Assembly (NCBI RefSeq): GCF_021917145.1
Contig: NW_025814039.1
Location: 744,001-808,000 of the forward strand
From: Hypomesus transpacificus
Lineage: Eukaryota; Chordata; Actinopteri; Osmeriformes; Osmeridae
Reading direction: 5' to 3'
DNA length: 64,000 nt
A model generated the notes under the pieces. It searched no databases and was not told the origin of the DNA. It saw nothing but the letters and a program-made list of their open reading frames with translations. The first letter of the stretch is position 1. Each line of letters begins with the position of its first letter. This document shows positions 11,482 through 20,927 of this stretch, piece after piece. The translations under genes were made by a program, and so were the position numbers.

Positions 11482-12246
11482 CCATTGGCGTAGTCCTCCA
11501 GCAGTGCCAACAGTGCCATCATGCAATATTACGCACGGGGGTCCCCGCAGTATTTATGTGACTACAATTCTTGTGATTGTTAGCACCTTGGTGAAGTCTC
11601 AGCATCAATTAGGCCTACTGGTATCCCCCACCCCGAGATATGATTGGAAAAAAGCGTAATAGGCAGGCCTAAACACACGTTTCTTCATGACGGTTTTGTT
11701 ATGAATTAATGTTTGGACTGATGAGGACGTAGTGTAGCGATTGCGCAGAAGCTTAAAGACTATTTCCAGTTTTTGACATATAATGATATAGGCTATGCAC
11801 AGTATTAAAGACATATATTTAGTTATACAATGTGATGCTGAATTTTGATAAAAAAATTTGAGTTGGACTGTACAAGGTGTTTATGGAACAATTATCACTC
11901 AGTACAAGCTCAAATAATACTGTTGGATTAAAACTTCATGATAATGATGAAATTTAGTGAAAAAAACGTGTGTGAGAAAAACAAAATATATAAATATTTC
12001 GAGTAATCGTTCTTCCCGCATTTACTTTCTGCAGTCTGACTACAGTACGGTCATCTGCGTTGCCAATTCCAACTGTTTCCAAAATGTGCGTAGGCCATTT
12101 TGGCCGGGAGGGTCTGAGTGTGCGTGGAAGACCGCACATTCTCCCGTCAAGTTTGTTTTTTATAAATCACAACCTTTGCGTGAAAAGTGGCGTACGCACA
12201 TTTTCAGCCCCGTTTTGTGCGTATGCAAGCTTTATAAATGAGACCC
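11482..12246. other. Right part of Harbinger A, transposase 5' flank
   Basis: Apart from the first codons of the transposase (11481-11522) this stretch is noncoding transposon DNA ending in subterminal tgcgtacg-like motifs (about 12180-12230) and the right inverted repeat. Confidence 0.7.
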
Positions 12247-12529
12247 CTGATCCGTAGTCAGACGCTTTATCCATTGCGCCCCTGGCCCGAGGTGCATGCT
12301 GCGTGCCATGTCACCGACCCAGGACACTCGCTTGGAGCGAAAGAAATGATGGGGAAACAGCAGACAGCGGTCTTCCTCTTTCTCAGGTTTACTAACCAAG
12401 ACTATCTATCTAAAGGCTCTTTTTAAACAGAGACGAGGGGGAGTAGTTATGCGCATGGCACTGGTTGCGTATAGCGTACAGGCACGGCGCGCAACGTCCC
12501 TTGTCTGGACACAAGGACAACGAAAAATG

Positions 12530-12601
12530 TGCCGTGACCCGGATTCGAACCGGGGTTGCTGCGACCACAACGCAGAGTACCAACCACTATACGATCACGG
12601 C
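12530..12601 (-). tRNA. tRNA-His(GTG), best-preserved copy
   Basis: Acceptor, D, anticodon and T stems all pair: G22 is kept, C27-G43 is normal and the B-box is GGTTCGAATCC. A21 is changed to G. A T5 terminator follows on the minus strand. Of the six His copies here this is the most likely to be functional. Confidence 0.92.
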
Positions 12602-13356
12602 TCGCCGCTTTTCGCTGGACGCACCAGAGGTGGTGGCCACGGGTGTTCTGACCTGTGCTGTGCCACATGAATGAGCTACGAACGGAAGTTCCCAGCCTCT
12701 GTCTCTTTGTCTAAGCCGTCCCAATTTGCAAATGAGCCATTTTCCCCCTTGTTTTCTTTGGCACATTTCAAGGGGCGTCCAAATTTGTATTTGTTTATGA
12801 CAAGATTGTCGAGCGTTTTACAAGAATGGCGCGGAAGGACTACTCATTCCCTGCATAGTACCCTTTCTCGGACACAAATGATAATTCTTGCCTTTGTGTC
12901 CCCGAAGCAGAACGAGTCCAGTCACGCTCACATTTTCAATGGTCCTAAATCAGGTTCAAATAGGTACTCAGCCGCCCCCATACGGCTTTGAAGTGACAAT
13001 ACTCGCACCAGCTTGTAGTGATGGCATGCAGCACATGCATTTTCTCTCGTTTGCTGCGTCAAATCCGTGTAGGGTCATGCCATAGCCAGCTTTTTCTTCT
13101 CTTTTTTCTTATTTTCTTCTTTTACAAACCGGTGAACAAAAGCATTCCCTTTTCCAAGGCTCTTTCAATACCTGCTGCGGCAAAACGTTCATTCAGGCGC
13201 TTCCTTCTTGGTATCTGCGCAACGGTGAGGAATCAAAGTAGGAGCTTTGGTAAAAACGTCATAAGGCTTGTTGTTTTAGTTTGGCGCGCTACGCTCAACT
13301 ACTTGACAGACATCTTTCCCTCATCGCCCAAATACAGAATTGGTTAAAAGGATGCT

Positions 13357-13383
13357 CGAGCCAGCCAGGAGTCGAACCTAGAA
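13357..13383 (-). pseudogene. tRNA-Arg 3' end fragment
   Basis: The 3' acceptor strand and T arm remain (cgagccagcc aggagtcgaa on the plus strand), then the match stops at 13383. The array ends here. Confidence 0.8.
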
Positions 13384-13640
13384 CAGAACACCTGTAGCTA
13401 TCCAGACATTTAGCATCACTTGAATGAAGTATGATTCTTAAAAATGATTTCTTATAATTAGGGCTGTGAAAAATAACACGTTAACGCGTTATGATTAAAT
13501 TACAGGATTAATTTGTTATTCTTGTTTAACGCATTTAACGTAATATACCCACAATTCCACCTGCAACTTCTGGATGAGAAGTTCGTGTTCCCAAAAAACT
13601 AAGATGCAACATCCATTAAAACCAAAGTGATATGCATACT

Positions 13641-13686
13641 GGATAAGAGCGTCTGCTAAATGACTGAATGCTAAATGACTGAATGT
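13641..13686 (+). repeat. SINE/LINE2-like 3' tail fragment
   Basis: ggataagagcgtctgctaaa followed by tgactgaatg repeats resembles the 3' tail shared by fish V-SINE-type elements and their LINE partners. No upstream tRNA-like part was seen. Confidence 0.45.
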
Positions 13687-14225
13687 TATCGTTTCACCGA
13701 AGCAACACCAGCCTTTCAAAAGCAACATATACCACCAAAACGCGAAGCATGTGTTGGTCGGCGAGGGGAGTTCAAGTAGAATGTGCCAAACCACCCTCAC
13801 TGAAGAGCGTAGGGCCCTCACTAAGACTGCCTGTGACAAGGTGACTAGCAGGGGCGGACTTACCCATTAGGCACCGTAGGCAACCGCATGGGGCCCCCAG
13901 GTGCCAGGGGGCCCCCAGCTCTGGGGGCCCCCAGCTGACAAGGGGCCCCTTGAAACACTCCATAAAAATACTATATGATCAATAGTAACTATAATAATAA
14001 TTCAAATTGATTAAAAGTCATAACTTTCCCCAAAAGAATCAACAAAGATACCAACAAAGCGTTTATTCTATTTGTGTCAACGCAGGCTTCCCCTCCCATC
14101 CGATACTACTGTGGACTATTCCATCGATTGCAGCTTCTTGAGCGCAGCAAAGCGCGTCATATCAGTTGGTTTACAGTAATATTAAACAGTCGAAGAGTGG
14201 AGTGAATCAAAAAACAATTTTCAAA

Positions 14226-14336
14226 ATGAAACGCAACTCCCCGAACGGAGCACAAAGGATAAAGACAAAAGAGGAGAGTAAACAAGTAGTTGCCAAAGTG
14301 AAACTACAGAAGGAAACGTCATTTTCTCTCCACTGA
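14226..14336 (+). pseudogene. hAT transposase N-terminus (ZMYM/TTF-type), 36 codons
   Basis: MKRNSPNGAQRIKTKEES is the basic N-terminal stretch typical of ZMYM1-like hAT proteins, followed by a stop after KETSFSLH. The hAT at 23883 has a parallel start (MKRQKPSRAKFKKRKEE), so the two are likely the same family. Confidence 0.55.
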
Positions 14337-14759
14337 TATGATGCGGCAGCTAGCACAAGTGCTGCTCAGTGAAGTTTGGCAAGCAACAGTAGCTAGGCTA
14401 GCCGTTAGCACAATTTACCAGGGTCAGCTTCTCCACGCAGGGCTCTAGACTAGGGATGGAGATTTGAACTGATTCACTATTCAAATAGGGTTAGAATTTT
14501 TTTCCGAATATCCGGATAATCGATTTTTTTTTATGTGGTTCCGTTATGTAATTAGCCTGACGTGACGCAATGGATACAGTGAACACATGAACCACCACAC
14601 ATTCTGGCAGTAATTGGGACTGTTAAGCTATTAGATTAAATAAGGGTTGAATAAAGAAAACAAATGAAAGATCAATTTATTAACATGACGAAAAGACAAT
14701 GAACTTGAAAAAACGCTGCGTCTTCAGACGTAGGCTCTTAATTTGGCGGAAAAGCGATT

Positions 14760-15420
14760 AGTGTAGTGGAAATTTTGGTCATATGCATAGATGTATGTGT
14801 ATGAAATCTATAATCTTCTATGTTCATTGGTAAGAGACAGGAAGGGAAGATAATTAAGTTGAGTTCAAAGGAATGTGAGGTGCTGATGGCTCTGTGGGCA
14901 GCTTGCCCTGGGGGATGGGTGAAGCATCTTATATGGCCTTCTGTCCTCTGGTTACTGTAAGGGGTCAATGAGACAGTTGCTCTGAACTTTGGCTAGAAGG
15001 ACTGTGTCCTGTTTCATTGTTTGTGTTAATTAAAAGTATTGTTTGAAGATGGTCACACAAAGGACAGTTGACCATTTGACTGGTCAACCCCTGTGGCTTT
15101 ATTATCTACTGCTCTGGAAAGAGCTGTGACATCAAAGAACTTTGGGACACACTGGACACTTGGTATTGTTTCAAGCTGTCACTAAGTTGAGTTAGCCAAT
15201 CACAGAATTTGCTACATTGATTGATTGACCTTATAGAATGCCATCTGATCTTAAGTTTATATAAGGCAGTGCATGTGTGATGGTTGGCCATCACTCCTGC
15301 GAACGACCTGTGTGGACGGCACCTCCTTCGTTGAGACTGATCAGCAAAGCTTTGTTTATGTAATTGTATAGTCTAAATAAATTGTATTAAAACCATATCC
15401 CTTGACTATTCAGATCTACA
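14760..15420 (+). mobile_element. Possible solo LTR
   Basis: The stretch starts TGTAG and ends CTACA. It has a TATATAA box at 15258-15264 and AATAAA at 15376-15381, the spacing seen in LTR U3-R parts. I found no target duplication, so the call is weak. Confidence 0.25.
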
Positions 15421-16165
15421 CAGTGCCACTCGAATTCTACCATAACATTAGCCTATTATTACGTGAAATAAAAAGTAGGCTAAATTGGACTAAATTCAAC
15501 ACATTGGGTAGGCTATCCTCGATAAAAACTAAAGACACACATGGAGAAATATTGCATATTAACTTGGATATTAACTTGGAACCGGAATCCTATAGGATAC
15601 GGTGCGCCACCACACAATGCAAACATAAACAGCCGATTACGCTAGCTCTACATGGCTACTGGTAAGAAAATAAATAAGCCACAACTGCATTAGCCATATG
15701 CATTTTTATTCAGGAAAATGAGCATGTAAACATGCTCAGGGGAGAGGCGAGTACGGAGTCGATTTACGAGCAGGCCGGCGTAGAAAAGACTGCAGGAACT
15801 AAGGTTGCTGCGAGGTACTGCTTAGCCAGGATACTATGCTTCTTGTAGCGCCAAATGAAATGAAAGGAGACTCGCAGTAGAACGCAGACGTAGCTTACCT
15901 TTTTTGATGGTTTTCATCATTTCTAACGTCACAACTATTAGAATTCACAACACGACGCAACGGTTTTTCATAAACATTTTTTTTAAATTAAACTACGCTC
16001 ATAAGTATTCGATTCCCTCTGAAATACTGCAGGTGATCAATGTTACAATAGCTTGTTTCAAAGGGGGTTCTTAATGAATTACAGTAATGCAATATGAGTA
16101 GGCTAAATGCTTGAAAATATCACTAAAAGGGAAAAACTTGAAGTGACATAGTCATAGAGGTTAGG

Positions 16166-16717
16166 TAGGGTGACCAGATTAGAGTTTGTGAAAAAGAGGA
16201 CACTTCGTCAAGCAGGGGGGGGGGGGGGGGGTCATATAGCCAAATGCAATATGCTACATGATCATTTATTTATTGAACCTTAACAAAATTGCAAAGTGCA
16301 AATGTAAAACAAATCTAAATAATACATTTTGTATATGGCCACATATTAAAATTAGAAAATAAAGACACTTTTCAGTCCTCATATATTGAAGCAATAACGA
16401 TAACAAAGGCGGCAAGGTGCTCACAGTGTTGCCAGATAGGAAATGGCAAAGTATCAAACCAAAGGCTCAAAATGATCGTTTTGAGAGGATAATTATTGTG
16501 CATCTGGCAACATTGAGAAGGCGGTTGACCAATGACAGTTCTCTCTACAGTCAGATCTCGCGCAAGAAGGTGGAACGTAGATACCCTTTCCAAAACTTGT
16601 AAGGGCGTAATAACTAGTCTGTGAAAGACACAGAGAAACACAAATCCCTGCCGGACGCATTTTATATGTCTCGAAAAGAGGACATGTCTGGGTAAAAGAG
16701 GACGTCTAGTCACCCTA
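16166..16717. mobile_element. MITE with TAGGGTGAC ends
   Basis: The ends are TAGGGTGACCAGA and the reverse complement TAGGGTGACTAGACGTCC. A 7-bp direct repeat GGTTAGG flanks it (16159-16165, 16718-16724). It carries an 18-19 nt G run near 16215. No coding content. It is the third level of nesting inside 13459-17325. Confidence 0.8.
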
Positions 16718-17333
16718 GGTTAGGACCGTTTAACACCGGATTGCTAATATCTTCGTTTGATCCAACTTTTCAACTGAGGCTGCTATAGCTTATCAATATT
16801 CCCTCTTGCAGGGGAAATGAGCAGCAACAAATGTATGCTTTTAAATCTATGCAATCTTCATAAATAGTAAATATGCATTTTTATATAAAATATACAGAAA
16901 TATCAGTTGTAAAAATTACAGTTAATAAACGGACTCATCATAAACCGACTCAACAATTTCCTCAGAAATTGTACCCTCTCTAGTTATTATTATTATTATA
17001 AAATTAACAATTATTATATGGATTGAAAATAGTGAGAATGGGAGTTAAGGTGGCCCCATGACTGTCTTCGCCTGGGGCCCCCAAATCACTAAATCCGCCA
17101 CTGGTGACTAGCACAGTTGCCAAATGTATTGCAAAAAGCTGTAGACCGATTGATATTGTTGGGGACGAGGGGTTCACCAAAGATTTGCTAGTGGCAATGG
17201 GTGACTCGAGCATCAAGGTACCGCTAAATCAAAGACGCACACTAATGACAAAAATTCGGAAAATCGGTCATATGTAATTAATTATGATTAATTAGATTAA
17301 AATGTTTAATCATTTCACAGCCCTACTTATAAT

Positions 17334-18930
17334 ATATTCTGTAGGATTGCTAATAATTTATGTAGCGCCCCCTAGCTTGTCTTGCTATTAGTGTTGAGTG
17401 TGTTCCCCGAATTCTTCTGTTGGCGAGATATCTCTCTCTAATTATTTATTAATTTATGCACTAATGTATTTAACTTTCCTATGTATCCTATGTTCCTACG
17501 TTTAGCTTTTTAGGTTATTTTAGCCTACTATATCAACCCTTTTTAACCAACAACCAATATTACCCATGTAAAAACACGTAGGATATGGAATATCCTACAT
17601 AACCATGCACTTTGAATCACTATAAGCCTGTTCCCGTGAATATTAACTAACTTAATTCCTAATACATGTAATTATTACATAAACATTCTTAACATTTAAA
17701 TCGTACAATTTCAAAGAAAATAAACAAATGAAAATACAGAGAGTTCCGGAAATACCCCAAAATCCCACAGGGCTACATTTATATAGAATATATAGTATGA
17801 ATCCACCTGGCAGTATAATAAACATGGAGTATGACTCTTTATTGCTGACTAATTATAAAACCTTGTCATATTTTCAATCTCACCATGGTCCACTCAGCAC
17901 CAATGATGGTCCATCACATCAGTCCTGCGGTATCAATGGGCCTACACCATTTAGAACCCTGTGCTCCTAATTGCTGATATAAACTAACAAGATTGCTTAT
18001 ATACTACAATACATGTTTAGTATGATTACAGTAGTGTGATACTTATAGTACTTAGTATGATTCCGGATTCAGCCTAGTATGATTTGTTTTTCAAAATTGC
18101 TGGCCTTTAAACTTAGGCCTACCTTGTGTTCTCAACCTCATTTGGCTCCTCCAACATCCCTCACCTTTTGCCATCAATCTAAGATCAAGATCGGGCCGAT
18201 TTCGCCCCTTCCGACCATCCTAGGTAACGTCCCGATTATCTTGATGGTTCTATTGATTATTTTATTAGATGTTCCCCTGGTGTGAGGTGTGTCAAGAGTG
18301 ATCGAATCTGCTCGGAAGGACGTCGGAGGCGCCCCGATCGCGAATCCTAAATATTCAACATGTTGAATATTTGCGATCAGAAATCCTGATGTGTGGGGGA
18401 AACCCAGAGGAAAACCCTGAGTTAATCAAGTGAAACAAAACAATATCCTATCAGAAAGCAAGCTGAGAGAAGACAGAAGCATATCAAACGGAGTCAGGTG
18501 CAACACAAAGTTCAATGGAATTGATTTGTGGCAACAGCAAACCCTTTTCTTTTTACCGTGAATTTTCTGTGAAAATCATTCCAAACACGATAATCGCAAT
18601 TTCTTCCTGCATATAGTTTTGCGATATTTCTTGTGTTAACAGTCGGGACACGGGTTGGAAATCTGTTTGCGTGTGGTGTGCTGTCTTTGTCAAATCATGG
18701 CATAACACACACTGTAGGAGCAAAACGGCTAAGTCTAGGATTTTCGTGTTTGTGGTCTCTCACAATTGGAAAATCTTATAAGGTAAAAAAAAATAGTTTA
18801 GTGTCCCCAGCATAAGTCAATTGCTTCGATGTTATTGTCTCCACCTGATACATTTCACAAACGATATCTTTACCATGTTTTGTGTTTCAGGTTGCATAGA
18901 GTGCATAATGATTTTAGTTTGACAGCTGTC
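17334..18930. other. Noncoding, AT-rich, no gene seen
   Basis: No open frame with recognisable content. Holds a perfect 24-bp palindrome (listed separately) and short GC-rich patches near 18190-18345 that may be an old repeat. Confidence 0.6.
18349..18372. repeat. Perfect 24-bp palindrome
   Basis: aaatattcaaca is followed immediately by its reverse complement. gcga/tcgc-like bases on both sides extend the symmetry imperfectly. Confidence 0.85.
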
Positions 18931-18951
18931 TATTTGCCTCCAAAAGATAGG

Positions 18952-19190
18952 CTACTGAGTCCTGTCCATGATCACTATCTGTGAACCCTTGTCCGCCGGT
19001 TTAATAACAGTAGTCTCATTGTCTGCCAAGGTTTTAATGTCTTGCAGTTCTATTGTGCTGAGATTACGTTTCGTCACCGGTCTAGGTCTGATGCCTCCTA
19101 AGGACTCGAAGTCCTTCTGAACCAGGGTTTTGATAGGAGTTGCCACCTCCCTTGGCACCCAACTGGAGGGGTCTGTAAAAGGTAGGCCTA
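18952..19190 (-). pseudogene. Penelope-like retroelement RT N-terminal fragment
   Basis: The minus-strand frame reads ...LQDIKTLADNETTVIKPADKGSQIVIMDR. The IKPADKG...V/I-MDR motif is typical of the start of the reverse transcriptase of Penelope-like elements. Nothing further of the RT or a GIY-YIG domain is present. Confidence 0.5.
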
Positions 19191-19204
19191 TTTGAGGAAA
19201 GTTA

Positions 19205-19827
19205 GCCTGGCTGCCAGCCCAATTTATCCCCGCCCACACAAAAAATTTGGTCGGGAAGTTGGGTCTGGAGTAGCCTGGTCCTAACCAGACCCTCGTACAT
19301 TTCATTTGTACAGAGGGTCTGGGATCGCTCCATTGACAAACGTTAACTTCCTTGAAGGCGGGTCCTCTGTTGAAGTTTAAAACTATTTGATCTGCCCAGA
19401 GCCACTCTGATTTGCCATAACCAATCGCAAGCGTTCACCTTAGCCAACTCCTTCACCACTACTGTAACGGAGCTAGCTGGAAAATCAAACTTTTCCCGAA
19501 CCCCGTGGGGAGGAGGGCCACAACATCATGGCCACCAACAAACTCAGCAAGGAATGTTCTTGCTCCGGCTTTAACCTATGGATATTCGGCAGCGTTGCCA
19601 CAACCGCAGAATAGTTTTGCTCGCATCTTTCTCCGCCGCCATTACTGAACTACTCAAACTAGTGCACGACATCAACGTCATCGTTCTCAGCCACTCCCTC
19701 TGTTCGCTGATTGGACCTACAAAAAATGTGTTTCTGGAAACCGACTTCAGACCGGGCTCCCAGACTTAGTACAGAAGCAAAATCCAAATTGAGCGGAAGT
19801 ACGTAGGAGGGCAGAGCCAGGCTAGGT
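19205..19827. mobile_element. MITE-like element with TAGCCTGGCT ends
   Basis: Left end TAGCCTGGCTGCCAG. Right end is the reverse complement of TAGCCTGGCTCTGCC. A second TAGCCTGGT copy at 19273 suggests a nested or duplicated left end. No confirmed target duplication. Confidence 0.45.
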
Positions 19828-19934
19828 CTGGAGGGGCTCAATTGCGGAAAAACTAGGCTATATCCGAACAGGAGCTGTTCGGACCAATTAAATTGTCAGG
19901 GGGGGCTTCATACGATGATGGACAGATGATCAAC

Positions 19935-20365
19935 TTAAGCAATAAGCCCCAAGAGGCCGTGGTTTACGCTGATTTTAGAACAGGTAAAGGGAGTTGTTAG
20001 GGGGGGAAAACACCGTTACCTGTTCTAAAATCTTATTATTGGGCTAATTGCTTTTCTAAAACTGTTACTACAAATATTTGGTATGGTTTCATCAATAAAA
20101 ACAATTAGAAACAAAATAGTTTAATAATAAACCGTAATTCTTCCGCTACTACAAAGTATAGTTCCTACATAAATCGTTGCCACGCAACAGCCAGATGGAC
20201 ATCTATGCCATCTTTTTCAATTTGAAATATTCGATGCGCAGTAATATGGAATGTTAAAGAATGTTATGAGGACAACATGAGGTTATGCTGGATTTTACAA
20301 CGGCATGGAATGCGATATAGCCAATCACAATCAAGGATGGAAACAACCAGTTTTAGAAAGTAACG
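19935..20365 (-). repeat. Dispersed ~390 bp repeat, single copy
   Basis: The reverse complement matches the two units at 40064-40811 along nearly the whole length: shared blocks include aaaactggttgtt, gttgcgtggcaacgatttat and cagcgtaaaccacggcctct. No coding content. Confidence 0.8.
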
Positions 20366-20927
20366 TAATCAACAACGTCATCAAAGAGCGCTTGGGTTGA
20401 ATTTGTTTTTAACAAACAACATGTTACATTGTTCTGATTGGTTGTAGGTCTATCCAATTGAGCGAGGCATTTGTTTTACGAGCTCGGTTGACACATGCCC
20501 CATAGTCACAGCCCAACGGAGCAAGAGTGTATGGCTGCAGCCTCCCGCCTCACGCCCTCCCGTCTCATGCCCTCCCGTCTCTTGCTTCTACTTTTCAAAA
20601 TAAAAGCTTGTCTGGTCCGCTATTTATCCTTTCTACTTTGGTGTAACTGTTTTTTTTTAGCTAGACTACAAACTAAAAATCCATTCTAGCAGCCTGGGAG
20701 GCCCGGTTGAGTTTAGGCGTCACAACGATGGTTGAGGTTAGGATTAGTTTAAGGCCAGGAGTCGTAGCACAGGTCAACGTTAAGGTTAGGCACATCCACG
20801 ACGGTTGTGGGACAATGATGGTTGGTACAGCACACCGTGCATTTTGTCATCTCCGGTGTGTTCTTTTTTTTAAGGACACTGATGTGTACCCTTAAGGAAA
20901 ATCACAAAAATAAACCATCAAAGTCTG

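Larger units (their letters stand above)
6548..11522 (-). pseudogene. HARBI1-like DDE transposase (element A), interrupted and frameshifted
   Basis: Exons on the minus strand: 11522-11481 plus 7688-7459 (one exon split by element B), 7382-6992 and 6917-6548. The start codon at 11520-11522 leads into MMALLALLEDYANGR, and the frame resumes across the insertion as RERVFGDRNDLL. Catalytic motifs AIDCTH (first Asp) and WPGSTHDSF (second Asp) are in exon 2. VVERAIGLLK (Glu) and CGVLHN are in exon 3. A 4-bp loss in a CCCT repeat near 7365 and a 1-bp loss near 6890 shift the frame, so the gene could not work even without the insertion. Products of this family cut and join DNA at the element ends. Confidence 0.88.
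5371..12246. mobile_element. PIF/Harbinger element A (6.9 kb with nested insertions)
   Basis: The ends are inverted: left GGTTCTCATCTATAAA, right ...TTTATAAATGAGACCC. A 3-bp target duplication CTG flanks it (5368-5370 and 12247-12249). Subterminal regions are dense in TGCGTACG-like motifs. It carries the usual two Harbinger genes facing each other: a Myb/SANT-like gene (+) near the left end and a DDE transposase (-) reading in from the right end. Both are broken. Removing element B and its LINE leaves about 3.1 kb, a plausible size for an autonomous element. Confidence 0.88.
5347..12288 (-). pseudogene. tRNA-Arg(ACG) split by a 6.9 kb transposon
   Basis: The T arm and anticodon-stem 3' strand lie at 5347-5370. 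The rest, from the anticodon to the 5' end, lies at 12247-12288. Between them is the Harbinger element 5371-12246. Joining the halves through the duplicated CTG gives the normal order ...cttCTGatccgtag..., and this copy keeps C40, so its anticodon stem is the standard form lacking in the array copies. It has further damage: the 3' acceptor strand is missing on the left and positions in the D stem and at U8 are changed on the right. Confidence 0.88.
12247..13383. repeat. Last unit of the tRNA array, right of the transposon
   Basis: Continues the ~1.1 kb unit from the split tRNA-Arg through one tRNA-His to a truncated tRNA-Arg. It has more differences from the other units than they have from each other, as expected for an edge copy that escapes homogenisation. 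Confidence 0.88.
13849..17103. mobile_element. Inner hAT element (3.3 kb)
   Basis: The ends are CAGGGGCGGACTTA on the left and the reverse complement of CAGTGGCGGATTTA on the right, flanked by a perfect 8-bp duplication gtgactag (13841-13848, 17104-17111). Subterminal G/C-runs (ggggccccc) occur at both ends. It holds a transposase N-terminal scrap at 14226, a possible solo LTR and a MITE at 16166; the rest is AT-rich with no gene. Confidence 0.9.
13690..17272 (+). pseudogene. hAT (ZBED-type) transposase remnant, split
   Basis: Downstream of the nested element, about 17112-17270 reads VAKCIAKSCRPIDIVGDEGF, which resembles the region after the zinc finger in ZBED-like hAT transposases. Upstream, 13790-13840 gives a matching frame (EERRALTKTACDKV). 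There are stops and no DDE core. It belongs to the outer hAT. Confidence 0.6.
13459..17325. mobile_element. Outer hAT element, carrying a nested hAT
   Basis: Terminal inverted repeats are TAGGGCTGTGAAA / TTTCACAGCCCTA. A perfect 8-bp target duplication cttataat flanks it (13451-13458 and 17326-17333), which is diagnostic of hAT. Of 3867 bp, only about 600 belong to the outer element itself. Confidence 0.9.

Noticed and set aside
14760..15420. A firm solo LTR call
   Set aside because: TATA, AATAAA and TG/CA-like ends fit, but no target duplication was found, so it is listed only with low confidence.
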